Part shown: positions 24,287-35,713 of the stretch, piece after piece
Numbering within the stretch: the stretch's first letter is position 1
How the letters are laid out: every line of letters starts with the position of its first letter
Source of the DNA: Macrotrachela quadricornifera
Taxonomy: Eukaryota; Rotifera; Eurotatoria; Philodinida; Philodinidae
Direction: 5' to 3'
Length of the DNA stretch: 64,000 nucleotides
Assembly (NCBI GenBank): GCA_022393335.1
Contig: JAJEKB010020567.1
Coordinates: 87,292 to 151,291 of the forward strand
Position numbers and translations under genes: made by a program
The notes under the pieces: model-generated
What the model saw: only the letters and a program-made list of their open reading frames with translations
The model's database searches: none
Told to the model about the DNA's origin: nothing

Positions 24287-25030
24287 GGTGTACTTACTAC
24301 AATTAGAAATGTAACCCAACTGACTGAGTTACATACATTGTGTCTCGCCAGCCACGCCGCTGTTATTATGAATAATTTTTGATAGCCACAGCTGGTAGCA
24401 CATCACACAAAGAAATGTTAAGTATTAGAGAATTTTTGCACTTTAGAATTATTTTATACCTTCTTTTTTGTCTAGCTTTCTCCAAAAAAATTTTAAATAA
24501 AATTTTATCTCTTTTTCATTGAAAATTTTTCAAAATCCGCAAAACTTTCAGGAAAATTAGCAAAAAATCATAAGCGCAACCATTGATGAGAGAAAAAGTT
24601 GAAAACTGTCAGACAGTACCACCGTTAAAATTTGCAGGTTACACCATTAACTGAATTAATTGAGCAATTAGCTAACATATCCAATGTTGATTTTGTAACG
24701 ATTTTCAGTGGATGATAAAATATATAGTTGAGAAAAAAATATGAAAAAAATTCGTTTATTACAACATTTTGCTTTTGGCGAAGTGAAAGTGTTCGAATTT
24801 GTCCTATAGACTATTTTGGTACAATCAAGAAAAATACAGCTTCCGTTTTCTACAGCTTGAAATGGTATAGAAAAGAAGCTTGAAATTATCCTGCCCTATA
24901 GTATTAATTAAGGACTATCAATTGCAATAAATAATAATGCGAGGAAAATATTCATAGCAGACGGCAACAGTAGAAAAATGTATGTAAGTTAACTTATTCA
25001 AACATGTGTACAGATTAATATATTCGCTCT
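24287..25030. other. Intergenic AT-rich tract
   Basis: Contains no recognised gene or repeat. It lies downstream of the minus-strand frame at 25,031-25,525, so additional 3' exons of that frame could be here, but no splice-compatible segment was identified. Confidence 0.3.
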
Positions 25031-25525
25031 TTATAGATTTATTTGTTGGTTGAGGTTAAAGTTTTTTATCATCCATGACATCTTGCATGTTGATATTCCA
25101 TTTTCAATATAGAAAAATATAAATTCCCTTACCGATTGTTTTTCTGCATTGTTTGTCAACATATCGACATCTGTACTATCTTGTGTATTAGTTGCTGCAA
25201 ATGTAGTCGTATCTAGTGATACCAAATTCAACAGCTCTTCATATGATAAAAAATTTTTTTTTGCATCAGAATCATTTGTAATACTATCATTGATGTTTGT
25301 AGACTCGTCACTTTGACATAATTGACTGATTTCTGTGTACAATTCTAACATATGTTCATCTGAAGTAACATCCATTGGTATTACGATATCAGATGCACTT
25401 TGATTGATCCCATCATGAACATTGCCTTGACTAAAAGTCACGTAAAAAATAGAACAAAATTCATATCTGATAATAGAAAGCAACATTCTAAACTGTTCGA
25501 CCTGATTTTCTAGTTTATTATGCAT
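25031..25525 (-). CDS. Acidic low-complexity protein or gene fragment
   Basis: A 164-codon minus-strand frame begins MHNKLENQVEQF and ends NLNQQINL. Its core, roughly residues 35-130, is Ser/Asn/Asp/Thr-rich and reads like a disordered segment (SQLCQSDESTNINDSITNDS, LSYEELLNLVSLDTTTFAAT). The core is bracketed by splice-like signals: TTTTAG just before QGNVHDG, and GTAAGG just after AEKQS. A 51-bp GTAAGG..GCAAG intron would keep the same frame and stop. The true product may therefore be the core exon with different ends. I recognise no domain and no family. It lies alone between repeat blocks. Confidence 0.4.
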   Translation of the reverse strand: MHNKLENQVEQFRMLLSIIRYEFCSIFYVTFSQGNVHDGINQSASDIVIPMDVTSDEHMLELYTEISQLCQSDESTNINDSITNDSDAKKNFLSYEELLNLVSLDTTTFAATNTQDSTDVDMLTNNAEKQSVREFIFFYIENGISTCKMSWMIKNFNLNQQINL

Positions 25526-25845
25526 GGAAGAATCAGGTAAGCTCTCGAACGTTCATTTTTTTAGTTTTATTTAGCGAACAAGATTTTCGTCTTACGAAGT
25601 CCAGAGTAATCACAATTACATTGCTACATTTTGGCTATTTAATATAAATTCTCTCTTATCGATGATTATTTCAATTGAGTTTATTCTCAAATGCTGTTTT
25701 TCAAGGTATGTACTTATCAGAAAACTGTACGACAAGTGTCGATGAAAATAATTAGAATTTAAAATTCATTCCATGCAAACTACTACCAGTCTCTCAGCAA
25801 TGCACTTAATCGAGATGTTTAGTTTTTACTCAATTTTGACATATA

Positions 25846-26219
25846 CACTGAAAACAATTTCTGGCGAACAATAAACCTTGAAAAAGGGTTTATGACTGTC
25901 AAATCAATTTATCAATGCACTCTACACCCGTCCATAAACCCTTTTTCCATCGATCAACACAATCAACCCTCAAATAGTGCCTTTCTTACAGCTGATGATA
26001 AACTCTGTAGTGAAGGTTTGATTCTGTTCATCTATGGAAAAAGAGTATGTTAAGAGAGAAACCAGTACAATGGTATATTGTTTTACAACAGTTGACAAAC
26101 CATTGCTCACTTTTTTTGAGGAAAAAGGGTTTATCAAAGGGTAGAGTGCATTGATAAACTGATTTAGCAGTCATAAACCCCTTATCAGAGTTTATTATTC
26201 GCCAGAAACTTTTCCAATG
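25846..26219. mobile_element. Small foldback with TA-flanked CAYTG tips
   Basis: Tips CACTGAAAACAATTTCTGGC and the complement of CATTGGAAAAGTTTCTGGC lie next to TA on both sides (25,844-25,845 and 26,220-26,221). The arms of about 110 bp include AAAGGGTTTATGACTG and its complement; the loop is about 150 bp. Fits a Tc1/mariner-type miniature element by TA flanks; no coding sequence. The frame at 26,028-26,342 partly overlaps the right arm. Confidence 0.65.
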
Positions 26220-26559
26220 TATTGTAGAGAAAATAATTCGATGAGCAACAGTTGCACAACCTTTTTCAAAACTATTAGATGTATAAAAAATTTTTAATAT
26301 TTCACTGGAAGTCTGAAAAAGTGCGACTGTTGACAAATACATTTTTGGAGACTCACATCTTATAAATGACTTGATCAGCTTGGCTGAAATTTGTGTACTT
26401 ACACATTATCATGAATTCTTCAACAAGATAAATTCCAAACCGTAACCTAGAACTAGACGATTTCTATGAGTCTGTAATATCACTAAAAATTCCTTGTTTA
26501 ATCTCGTCGAATATTTTTATCTCACGACTACAACAATTTCAACGTTTGAAATAATATCC

Positions 26560-27705
26560 GGTAAAAACGTTAATTCTTGGAAATGCATTTTTGATTACGA
26601 CTCTGCTGTCAATATGGTTTTAGTCTCAAACAGATGATAACATGAAAGTTCATACTCCTAGTTAACAAGTGCCATTCATAAGCCACAAACTTCTAAAAAA
26701 AATAGCATTGGATGGTGAGGATTGGCTTTAGAAGTCTCATTATAAATTAATTTGAAGTGTCCTTTTTCTATAGAAGATATAACAAAGTTCCATCATATGA
26801 AGTAAATTTTAGACAGTACAAATCAATAGATGAAATTCTATCACCATTTCTAAAGATAACCATTCGAAAACAAATAGGGGTTGGTGTTTTTACTCGAAAT
26901 TACTCAATCCATTCAGTTTTTTCCATGATGAAGTGTATGCATGGATGTTCCCCTCACGATCCCGTCTTCAAGGTCATTTAACTTAGAATTTACTTCACGT
27001 AGTTAACTTTGTTGCATTTTCCATAGAAAACTGGTAGTGCAATCGCTACGAGATTAAAATGTGAGATACTGTTTACCTATTGCTGCTAAAAACTTACGAA
27101 AATCGTCTTTTTATGTATATCAGAACAAACTTTGGCACTACTCTCTATTTTAGACCATAGAAATTCAACAAGGAAACATTTCAGAGATATTTTAACTAGG
27201 CTTGAGGTATACGTCATCTCTCATAGTACCATAAAGCCGTGTATCACAATATGAGCCTGTCTCAAAGCCTTGCTTTTTTATGGCCTATGATTATTTCGAG
27301 AACCCGTCCGATTATCATACTCTATGATGGTTAATTACTTAATTCACTCTAATGAACTAATTACTCAGATAGTAATAGTTTTAATTAATTAATTATGATG
27401 TTGGTCACTGCCTGTAACGATACTGATCATGGTCTGCGGGTGGAAGTGATTGTGGGTCCAACTTTCTACCCCTATACACTTCAACATTCTCTTTCAGATC
27501 GTGTTTCACAAAAGAAACACTTCAAGCTATTTTGTAATGAGACCTCTAGGACTAATCTTTAACATCCTGCGTTAATTCTTTTTAAAGGCTTGTAAATTTT
27601 GAAAAGGACTTTTTAATTAGGAGTATGAACTTTCACGTTATCATATGTTTCGGGCTAGAATCATAGTGACAATAGAATTCTCATGGAAAATACATTTTCG
27701 AGAGA
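26560..27705. repeat. Foldback with diverged arms
   Basis: The left arm at about 26,575-26,775 contains TGAAAGTTCATACTCCTA and AGAAGTCTCATTATAAATTA; the right arm at about 27,500-27,700 contains their complements (TAGGAGTATGAACTTTCA, TAATGAGACCTCT). The loop of about 720 bp holds no supported gene; the plus-strand frame at 26,757-26,981 starts in the arm. Ends are approximate. Confidence 0.6.
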
Positions 27706-28289
27706 AACAGCAAAAGCAAAATGTTTATGAATTATACAAAGTTCAACATTAAAAGAATCATTCCAAGTAGTTTTTTGCAACGCAGTTGTAATTAAGAAAA
27801 TGATAAAACAGTTATTTTTGAACTAAAGTATAGAAAATTGTTCAAAAATAATCGAGTGAGGAATACATATCATCTACTTTCTCTTGGATTGCTCATCCAA
27901 ACGTGTCCACAGCAGAGCTCACGCGAGAGTCTCAAGATTGGGAAGGAGAGGAGGCAGCATTGTAAAGATCTTGATGCAGCCATGATCGAGAAAAGAAAAA
28001 TTTTGTTTCTTAGCAGATCTAATACTGATTTTCCGTAACCTAGAATGCTACACTTTTTTGCGGAGCGAAAACTTTTTGCAAACTTTTGAAAAACTTCGAT
28101 TCTCTCCAGCAAGGTTTTAAGAAAACAATCAGCATCGAACGTCAGAAAATTCTTCAATACTTCTGCTGTCGAAGACGGTCACCTAGCAATGATTGTTCTC
28201 GATTAGGCCGTTGTGAGGAAAAAATTGACTAAAGTTAGCAGTTTATCTAAGTTAACTGCAGTTATACAACTGTTGGGGATGTCAGTTGC
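27706..28289. other. Intergenic, unassigned frames
   Basis: Overlapping frames on both strands at 27,838-28,157 (66 and 95 codons) show no domain and could each be the shadow of the other. No repeat was recognised. Confidence 0.3.
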
Positions 28290-30335
28290 GCGCTCTCCGA
28301 AACCCGGAACCCAAACCTCAAAAGGTTCTTGCGTTTCTAAGAATCCAGAAATTCTATGTAGGTTCTCCTTCGATGTAATTCACTATGTGTTTCTCTTGTG
28401 GAAAAACAGAAATTAGTTTCTTGTAGGCAGGCATGCGTCAGTGCCAGTTAATTGAGCTCTAGTCTGACTGAGCGTCTTTTCTCTACTATTATAAGGATAA
28501 AGCATAACATTGTTCATGTCATATGAGGAAAAAGCCTAGATAACTCGTAGATTGTTCCGAACAACATCATATTTTCTGCTTAGAATAGTAGAGAAAAACG
28601 GAGTAATATATTATCACTAATCTTCCTTTTCGCCAACTATCGAATATCAACTAGCTTTCCACGAATTAGCGAATTTCATGCCAAAGATTTGATCATTACG
28701 GAATATACTAAGGAGGAAACCTGCCCAAGTATAGCCTCCCATTGTAGTTCATTTATCTTTGGTTTAAGTGACCATATTGAGATAGTAAAAAGTCGAAAAA
28801 GTTTTGGGTTTCCGATATTTCTATCAAGAGTTATGATTGTTTTACAAAAATTCCTTTTCATCTGTAAGTATTTCTTGTAAAAGTAAAATTAGGGAATTTA
28901 AACCTAAAAGCTTGTGTAAAAAAGTGTCCTTTTCTCGAGATGTTAATTTTTCAAGCGGATTGAGTGTTTGTGACGTATTTATGATAAGAGTCTATTTTTT
29001 GAAAAATCAATATCTCAAGAAAGGGGCACACTTTTTGGCTCAAACACTTAGGATCTTTAAGGATTCTTGAACCTATTGGTGAGCAAAATATTAGGTTTAA
29101 ATTCCCTAATTTTACTTTTACAGGAAATACTTATGAATGTAAAGGAATTTTTGTAAAACAATCATAACTCTTGATAAAAACATCGGGAACCGATAACATT
29201 TTCAGCTTTTTACTATCTCAATATGGTCATTTAACCTAAATATAAATGAACTGAAATAGGAGGCTATACCTGGGCAAGTTTTCTTGTTAGTATATTCCTC
29301 AATGGGCGAATCTCTAGCATGAAATTCGTCCATAATTTTCTTGTTTCGCCATTGTGTATTCCGAATTTGGTGAAAAGGAAGATTAACGATGATATATTAC
29401 CCCGTTTTCCTCTACTATTGTAACGAGAAAAAATGATGTTGTTCGGAACAATCTACGAGTTATCTAGGCTTTTCTCTCATATAATATGAATAATGTTATG
29501 CTTTATCCTTATAATAGTAGAGAAAAGATGTCCAGTCGGATTGGTAATCAATTAACTGGCACTGACGCATACCTATAAGAAATTAATTCCTATTTTTTCA
29601 CACGAGGAACACATAGTGAATTACATCGAAGGAAAACCTACATAGAATTTCTAGGTTCTTAAGAGGGAACCTTCCGAGGTGCTAAAAAGCTTTTGAGCCC
29701 AAATTTTGCCCACATGTAGGGAATATATAGACTAGAAAAAGCCTAAGAGGATATGGGTCCAAGTTGAGATTTGGCTGAGTTATCGACTTTTCACTATAAT
29801 TTCCGTATGATGGCCCATTTTTTCAATAAAATCAAAGTTTCGAGTTTTGACATGAAAACTTTGTCCATATCAAGGCCTCAACTAGAGTAACTCATCCACA
29901 AAGTTTCAAAATTCTTCAAATAAGCACTTTCGAGATATGAGTCTGTAAGCATAAACACTATTTTAAGAATATTGTTGCACGCATGAATATTTTGACAAGG
30001 TTATATCTCGAAAGTGTTTAGTTCAAGAATTCTGAAACTTTGTGGATGAGTTACTCTAGTTGAGGCCTTGATATGGACAAAGTTTCATGACAAAACTCCA
30101 AACTTTGATTTTATTGAGAAAATGGGGTCTTATAGGAAAATTATAGTAAAAGGTCGATATCTCAGTCAAATCTCAACTTGGGCCTATATACTCTTAGACT
30201 TTTTCTAGTCTATATATTCCCTACCTATGGACAAAATTTGGGCTCAAAAGCTTTTTAGCACCTCGGAAGGTTCCCTCGTTAGAACGGTATAAGTCTTTAA
30301 GATTTGGGCTCAACATTTCCAAGAATTCAGAAACT
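28290..30335. repeat. Large foldback with nested CGAGRGAA element
   Basis: Arms of about 650 bp pair from about 28,316 (AATCCAGAAATTCTATGTAG) to a centre near 28,985; the right arm includes CTACATAGAATTTCTAGG at 29,639. The right arm is interrupted at TTA (29,659) by copy C and resumes after 30,281 with GAACGGTATAAG and GATTTGGG, which correspond to GAAACGCAAG and GGTTTGGG in the complement of the left arm. So the left arm serves as an empty-site reference. Frames inside are arm sequence. Confidence 0.75.
29662..30278. mobile_element. CGAGRGAA-family foldback, copy C
   Basis: Tips AGAGGGAACCTTCCGAGGTG and the complement CACCTCGGAAGGTTCCCTCG, flanked by TTA on both sides (29,659-29,661 and 30,279-30,281). 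The arms pair through GAGCCCAAATTTTG, GACTAGAAAAAGCCTAAGAG and GAGTAACTCATCCACAAAGT to a centre near 29,970. No coding capacity. Confidence 0.85.
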
Positions 30336-31935
30336 TCATGGATGTTAGCGTCACAGATGAGACATACTAGCGTTAAACGAAGAATGAAACGTCTCTTTTT
30401 CCAGTGTAATTGGCTAAAATATCTGCTCGTATGGCAAAAGACACGTGATTCGAATCCCCTCAAGAGTATATTTTTCTTTCTTTGTGACACATAAGATCAG
30501 TGGCACTACTTGACTATTACGATATCTCATTTAGGATACTTAAAATGAGGTTTGGATTTTCGAAAATACACAATCCGTGCAGGTTTTCGTTTCTCAGAAC
30601 TCTGCAATTCCTTACGGTTTGAATTCTAGGAAACTCAGGAACCACAGCAACACTAAGCGAAAAGGTTGTGTAAATAGCACATTGTGTTAAGAAGTGCGTT
30701 AAAATGAATTTTGAAGCGGGGTTCCGAGTTTCCAAGAAGATAGTCGTAGGAAACGGGAAATCTTGACACTTGTAGCAACTGTTATTTTTTTTCAAGCAAA
30801 ACTTTTCTTTCTTTTCATAATTGTTCTCGAAAGAAAAAAGTGTTGCAATAAATCTTAGAAATTTGGCTATCAAATGCGGTTACATTAGCGGCGACTGTCC
30901 ACAAATAAAGCTGTTGCGAAGCTTGGAGGTAGTAAAATATACTGTAAAACCAGAAATATCATAGTTATTTTCAAAGGAAGGATGTCAATACGGCTATTTT
31001 CTCACGAAGCGAACATTTTTAATATCTCAAAAATTTGTAGCAAAAACCATCGTTTAAGCTGAAATTTCAAGTAAAAAACCAACTGATCTCCTCAAAATTA
31101 TGATAGAACTTTATGTTTTCTGTCAATATATCAACAATAGTTTCCGATTATTATGGTTAGATCATCTCCTGACTCGTCTTTCCGCTCAGAACATTTCTGA
31201 GATATTTGGGAAAAGATCTTACAGCAACACTTTGTAGATCCGAAAAATATTATCCATTTTGATGGTGAGTAATAAATAATTTTCAATTATTGGGAAGTGT
31301 ACATCCTGTACCTTTACTTTCGCGGTGTCTGATCCAGAGTACTCATATAAATTGTAAGCACATATCCATGATTTTATTTAAATTAAGAACAAGATTACCT
31401 CTAAAACATCAATAGCTTTAAATATATCTCAGACAACTTGAATTCAAAAAAAACTAGCAGCTCGAGATATTTGTAAGATTTGACCATATTTACAGCTATA
31501 GAAAAGTTTTCTGATGTCTTATTTTTGATTGTTTCAAACTGGTCTAATAGCACAGTTGACCATAAAAGCTTTGTAGCATTTTAGAAAATTTCTGTTTTCC
31601 AAGTAATTTTGTTATTATACGCATACGAAACTTTCATGGAATAGTGTGACTGAGTTTAATAATATTGTCCTTCAGATAATATAGTTTTGAGATTCAGAAA
31701 AATCACTGTTTTGGGTAAATTTTCTCCGCTTGAAGAAAAGCATTTTGAAAGAGTACGAGTCTTTTTAATATCTGGATATTTTGATTCGTAATTATTTTCT
31801 AGAATGAAAATTAAAGAGACACTGTAAATTTAATGCTGCATAAAAAATTGATCGTCCAAAATAAGAGTTTCCCTATCAGACATAATTTCTTTTATTTAGA
31901 TTTTTCCAAGCATAGTTGATTCTTGTATTTACTAC
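30336..31935. other. Intergenic, unassigned
   Basis: Contains phrases such as AATATCTCAAAAATTTGTAG and AAGCTGAAATTTC that resemble foldback interiors elsewhere here, so it is probably old repeat DNA. I found no inverted partner and no gene. Confidence 0.35.
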
Positions 31936-32114
31936 TCACTCTACTAATTCATATTGCACTTGGACATTAGTTTCATCACGCGTTTCTTCCTCCTCTTCAC
32001 TGGAACAATGGCTGATAGATGGTGTAACCAATAGAGTGGATGACAAACACGAGGACGATGCAATTGAACACTGTGGTATCGTGAGCTTCATGTTTTGTGG
32101 CACCATGAGTTCAA
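31936..32114 (-). CDS. Possible terminal coding exon, unknown protein
   Basis: On the minus strand, a splice-acceptor-like TTACTATAG is followed by an open frame reading ELMVPQNMKLTIPQCSI, a Ser/Leu-rich stretch, then CSSEEEEETRDETNVQVQ and a stop. The acidic tail is protein-like, and the opposite-strand frame over the same bases is its Ser-rich shadow. No upstream exon was found between 32,115 and 33,000, and I recognise no family. If real this is the last exon of a gene whose other exons are lost or further right. Confidence 0.35.
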
Positions 32115-33662
32115 CTATAGTAAGATAAAGGAATGAAGTCATATAAAGTAAAAATAAAATGAACTAAAGTTAAAAAGCGACGAAATCATTTTACATTTAT
32201 GAGTAGATATTGTGTTCCAATATACACTCTGTTTCATCGTCATTTTAGTTAGTATTCCATATGAAGTCAAACAGTAAATTGTTCAGCTCTTCAGATTACC
32301 TTCGCCTTAATCTACTCTCTCGAAATCAGATATTTTACTGAACCATAAGCGTTTCGTATTTGCTGATGAAACTTCTATAGATTTTGTAGAAGAAAGAATC
32401 ATTTCGGAAGTGTCATGCAAAACTATTTTTAATTAAGAACAAATTAGTAGATTTAATATTTTTTATACAAAAACATTTCAGAGTTTGGACACTGAAGATT
32501 TTCGTACTTTCTACACCAAACCGTAATATGTTCATTGTATCATCTCTTACTTACGAAATTCTGTGAAGTTTCGTCGGATAAGAAATAGTTCTACATGGTT
32601 TCTAAAGGCCTTTGAATAGTTTCGCACGAAAATAATATTGTGTATATTTTTTTACGGAATTCATATGTGTAAAAGGTAAAAATTCAGGAGAGTACATTCT
32701 CAAAACACATTCGAATGTCACTGTATAAGTTATTGATCAGTCGTATACAAGTCAGTCGAGACTGTTACGCATTCTTTACTCTTTTCTCTGACTGTAGTAA
32801 GTAGATGAGTTATGTAGTTTAGTTGTCACACTAACTAATCCATTACGTATGAACGAACACGCAATGTGCATTTACCATATTCATATGAAGAGTGAGTAAC
32901 AGAAATTCTTCTGACTATACAAGTGACATCTATCGTTATTTATTTTTATTGATTTGTATATGAGCTCTTACCTAATATTATTGCATTTAACATTAAGAAT
33001 AGTGTTTCAGATCGGTTTTGTTTACGGGTGGTACTTTACAATACTTTATCGGATAAAGTAGAGTAAAATAAAGAAAAATGTTTCTACTTTATCCAAAAAA
33101 TAAATTACACCAAATTCCGATAAGATGACGTCTTAAAATTATTTATTATTGATTTTTTAACCCATTATCCTGCACTAATAGGCTTCATTATGTCAAAATT
33201 CATTAACAGTCATTTTTCTATCAAATAAAAAGAATTGGAATTGATCGAAATTGGTCTAGAATTAACCAGGATTCGTTCTTAGTCACATCCTTAGACTCCG
33301 AAGTTCTATTATCTAGAATATCATTGGATCCTCAAAAACTGTTATACGGAGGCATCTTGTCCTCATGTGATATTATTTAAGGGTATTCTTAGATCCTCAT
33401 GATCTATTATTTGGAGGTACCTTTGCATTCTCATAAGATATTATATGACTGTTTTATTTAGGTTCTTATTCCCTACTAAAACCTCTCCACAGAATATAGG
33501 ACCACCATATAATAGAAGCTCATATGGAATAAAAGCCGAGCCCCAACGTTATAGTTTTCCAAACACATTACAAGCCCATCTATCCACAATAAACACACAA
33601 TAAATACTTTCATAAACTTGATCAGTGAGCTCATTGCTTCTCATTTTTTGATTTGAAGCTTA

Positions 33663-35713
33663 CGAGAGAAGGGCCCCGACTGTCCAATCGCTTTTAAGTC
33701 GAGACTATGTGCGCTATGTAGACCCAAATGAATTATGAATACTCTGAAAAAAGTTCGGACCGCTAGCCTATTGCTACGGAGATATTGCACTTTTACAGTA
33801 TTCTTCAAAAATGGATGTCATGGCCCCTCTCAGGAATACCAGAAAAACTGCTTTTCGAATTTTGACTTGAAACTTTGGATAGAGATAGACTTCAATGAGA
33901 ATAGTTTACTGTGATTATTTCACAAGTAACGCTCGTCTAAAGACTCGCTCTTCTCTTTCTCGTAGAAATCGTCCTTCTAAACTACCTTCAAGCTATTCAC
34001 TTATAAAATTAAAAAACCGAAGTAAGATGTAAGTTCCTCAACCTCACCTGTCTTTGACCAAACTTCATAAAAACAAATGTTTTTTGTTAAAAATTTGTCG
34101 TTTATTTAAGAACTTGAGCCTGAAAAATTTTTAAAAAACTGACTTCAGTTTTGGATTCCTCGACACTGTTACCCTTCGGTCAACCCTTATAAAATTTTTT
34201 TTTTGCAAAAAAAGTGATTCTTTGTGTAAAAAAAATAATCCTCAAAAAAATTTTAAAAACCTAACATCAGATTCGGATTCCTGGACCCCGATTACCCTTT
34301 GGTTAAGTTTTATAGAAAATATTAGTAAAATGTTCTTTTGACCTTGTGCGGACATACAAGCAAGCAATCAAGCAATCAAACAGACAATTTATGTTTGTAA
34401 GACTCTTCTCTACGAGAAAGAGAATAATAATCAGCAATGGTATTCATCACACACCACGATGAAATCATCATTTCGTGAAAAAACATTTATTTTCGATGAA
34501 AAATACCAAACCTCATCAATTTCTAACATCAATTGATCAATGCTGATACCATAACAATCAGCAACGGTGTTCATCACACACCACGATGAAATCATCATTT
34601 CGTGAAAAAACACCTATTTTCGATGAAAAATACCAAACCTCACCAATTCCTAACATCAATTGATCAATACTGATACCGCATGATCGCCAAACAGACTTCA
34701 GATTCGAAGTCCTCGCATTGAAATACCTCTAGAAATGCCTTTTTCGAAAAATCGGTTTTTGATGTTTTTTTGACCCTGCGGACATACAATCAAGCAAGCA
34801 AGCAAACAATTTATGTTTCTAAGACTCTTCTCTACAAGTAACGCTCGTCTGAAGACTCGCTCAGCTCTTTCTCGTAGAAATCGTGTTTCTAAATTACCGT
34901 CAAGCAATTCATTTATAAAATTTTAAAAAATCGAAGTCAGATTCAAGTTCCTGGACATTAACGGTCGTTTACCAAACTTCATAAAAAACAAATGCTTTTT
35001 GTTAAAAATTTATTGTTTGTTTAAAAAATTAATCTTCAAAAAATTTTTATGCAACTGACTTCAGATTTGAATTTCTCGCCCTTGATTACACCTCGGTCAA
35101 CCTTTAAAAAAAAAATTTTTTTTGTAAAAAAAGTGATCCTTTGTGTAAAAAAATTGATTCTCAAAAAAATTTTAAAAAACTAACATCAGATTCGAGTTCC
35201 TCGACCCCAATTACCCTTTGGTCGAGTTTTATAGGAAATATTAATAAAAGGTTTTTTTTACCTTATGCGGACATACAATCAATCAATCAATCAGACAATT
35301 TGTGTTTACTGGACTCTTCTCTACGAGAAAGAGAACAAGAAAGAGTATATTTTTTCGCCCTTCCTACCCTAGGATGCAGTTATGAATGGTTAGTCTCGAT
35401 AAACTGGCAGATTTGATGCTCGTATTTTAGAATAAAGCAGATGAAAAATTCTCAAAAACATTCACAATAAACTATTCTCATTGAAGTCTATTTCTATCCA
35501 AAGTTTCAAGTCAAAATTCGAAAAGTAGTTTTTCTGGTATTCCTGAGAGAGACCATGACATCCATTTTTAAAGAATACTGTAAAAGTGCAATATCTCCGT
35601 AGCAATAGGTTAGCAGCCCGAACTTTTTTCAGAGTATTCATAACTCATTTGGGTCTACATAACGCACATAGTCTCGACTTAAAAGCGATTGGACAGTTGG
35701 GGCTCTTCCCTCG
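33663..35713. mobile_element. CGAGRGAA-family foldback, copy D, with insert
   Basis: Tips CGAGAGAAGGGCCCCGACTG and complement ending TTCCCTCG, flanked by TTA on the left and TAA on the right (shared TA). The arms match copy A: ACCCAAATGAATTATGAATA, CTACGGAGATATTGCAC and GAAACTTTGGATAGAGATAG. The loop has been expanded by about 1.4 kb (33,940-35,340). That insert is made of two direct units starting AAGTAACGCTCGTCT (33,943 and 34,837) and ends with AAGCAAGCAA/CAATCAATCA-type short repeats and TCTTCTCTACGAGAAAGAGA. Confidence 0.8.
34428..34680. repeat. Two tandem copies of about 125 bp
   Basis: CAGCAATGGTATTCATCACA (34,433) and CAGCAACGGTGTTCATCACA (34,559) begin two nearly identical direct units that continue through CACCACGATGAAATCATCAT and TACCAAACCTCA. 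They lie inside the insert of copy D and create a duplicated minus-strand frame that is not a gene. Confidence 0.8.

Noticed and set aside
30400..30470. tRNA-like B-box GATTCGAATCC with an A-box-like TGGCTAAAATA upstream
   Set aside because: The T-arm stem does not pair and no acceptor stem can be formed, so this is not a tRNA; chance or a very decayed tRNA-derived repeat.
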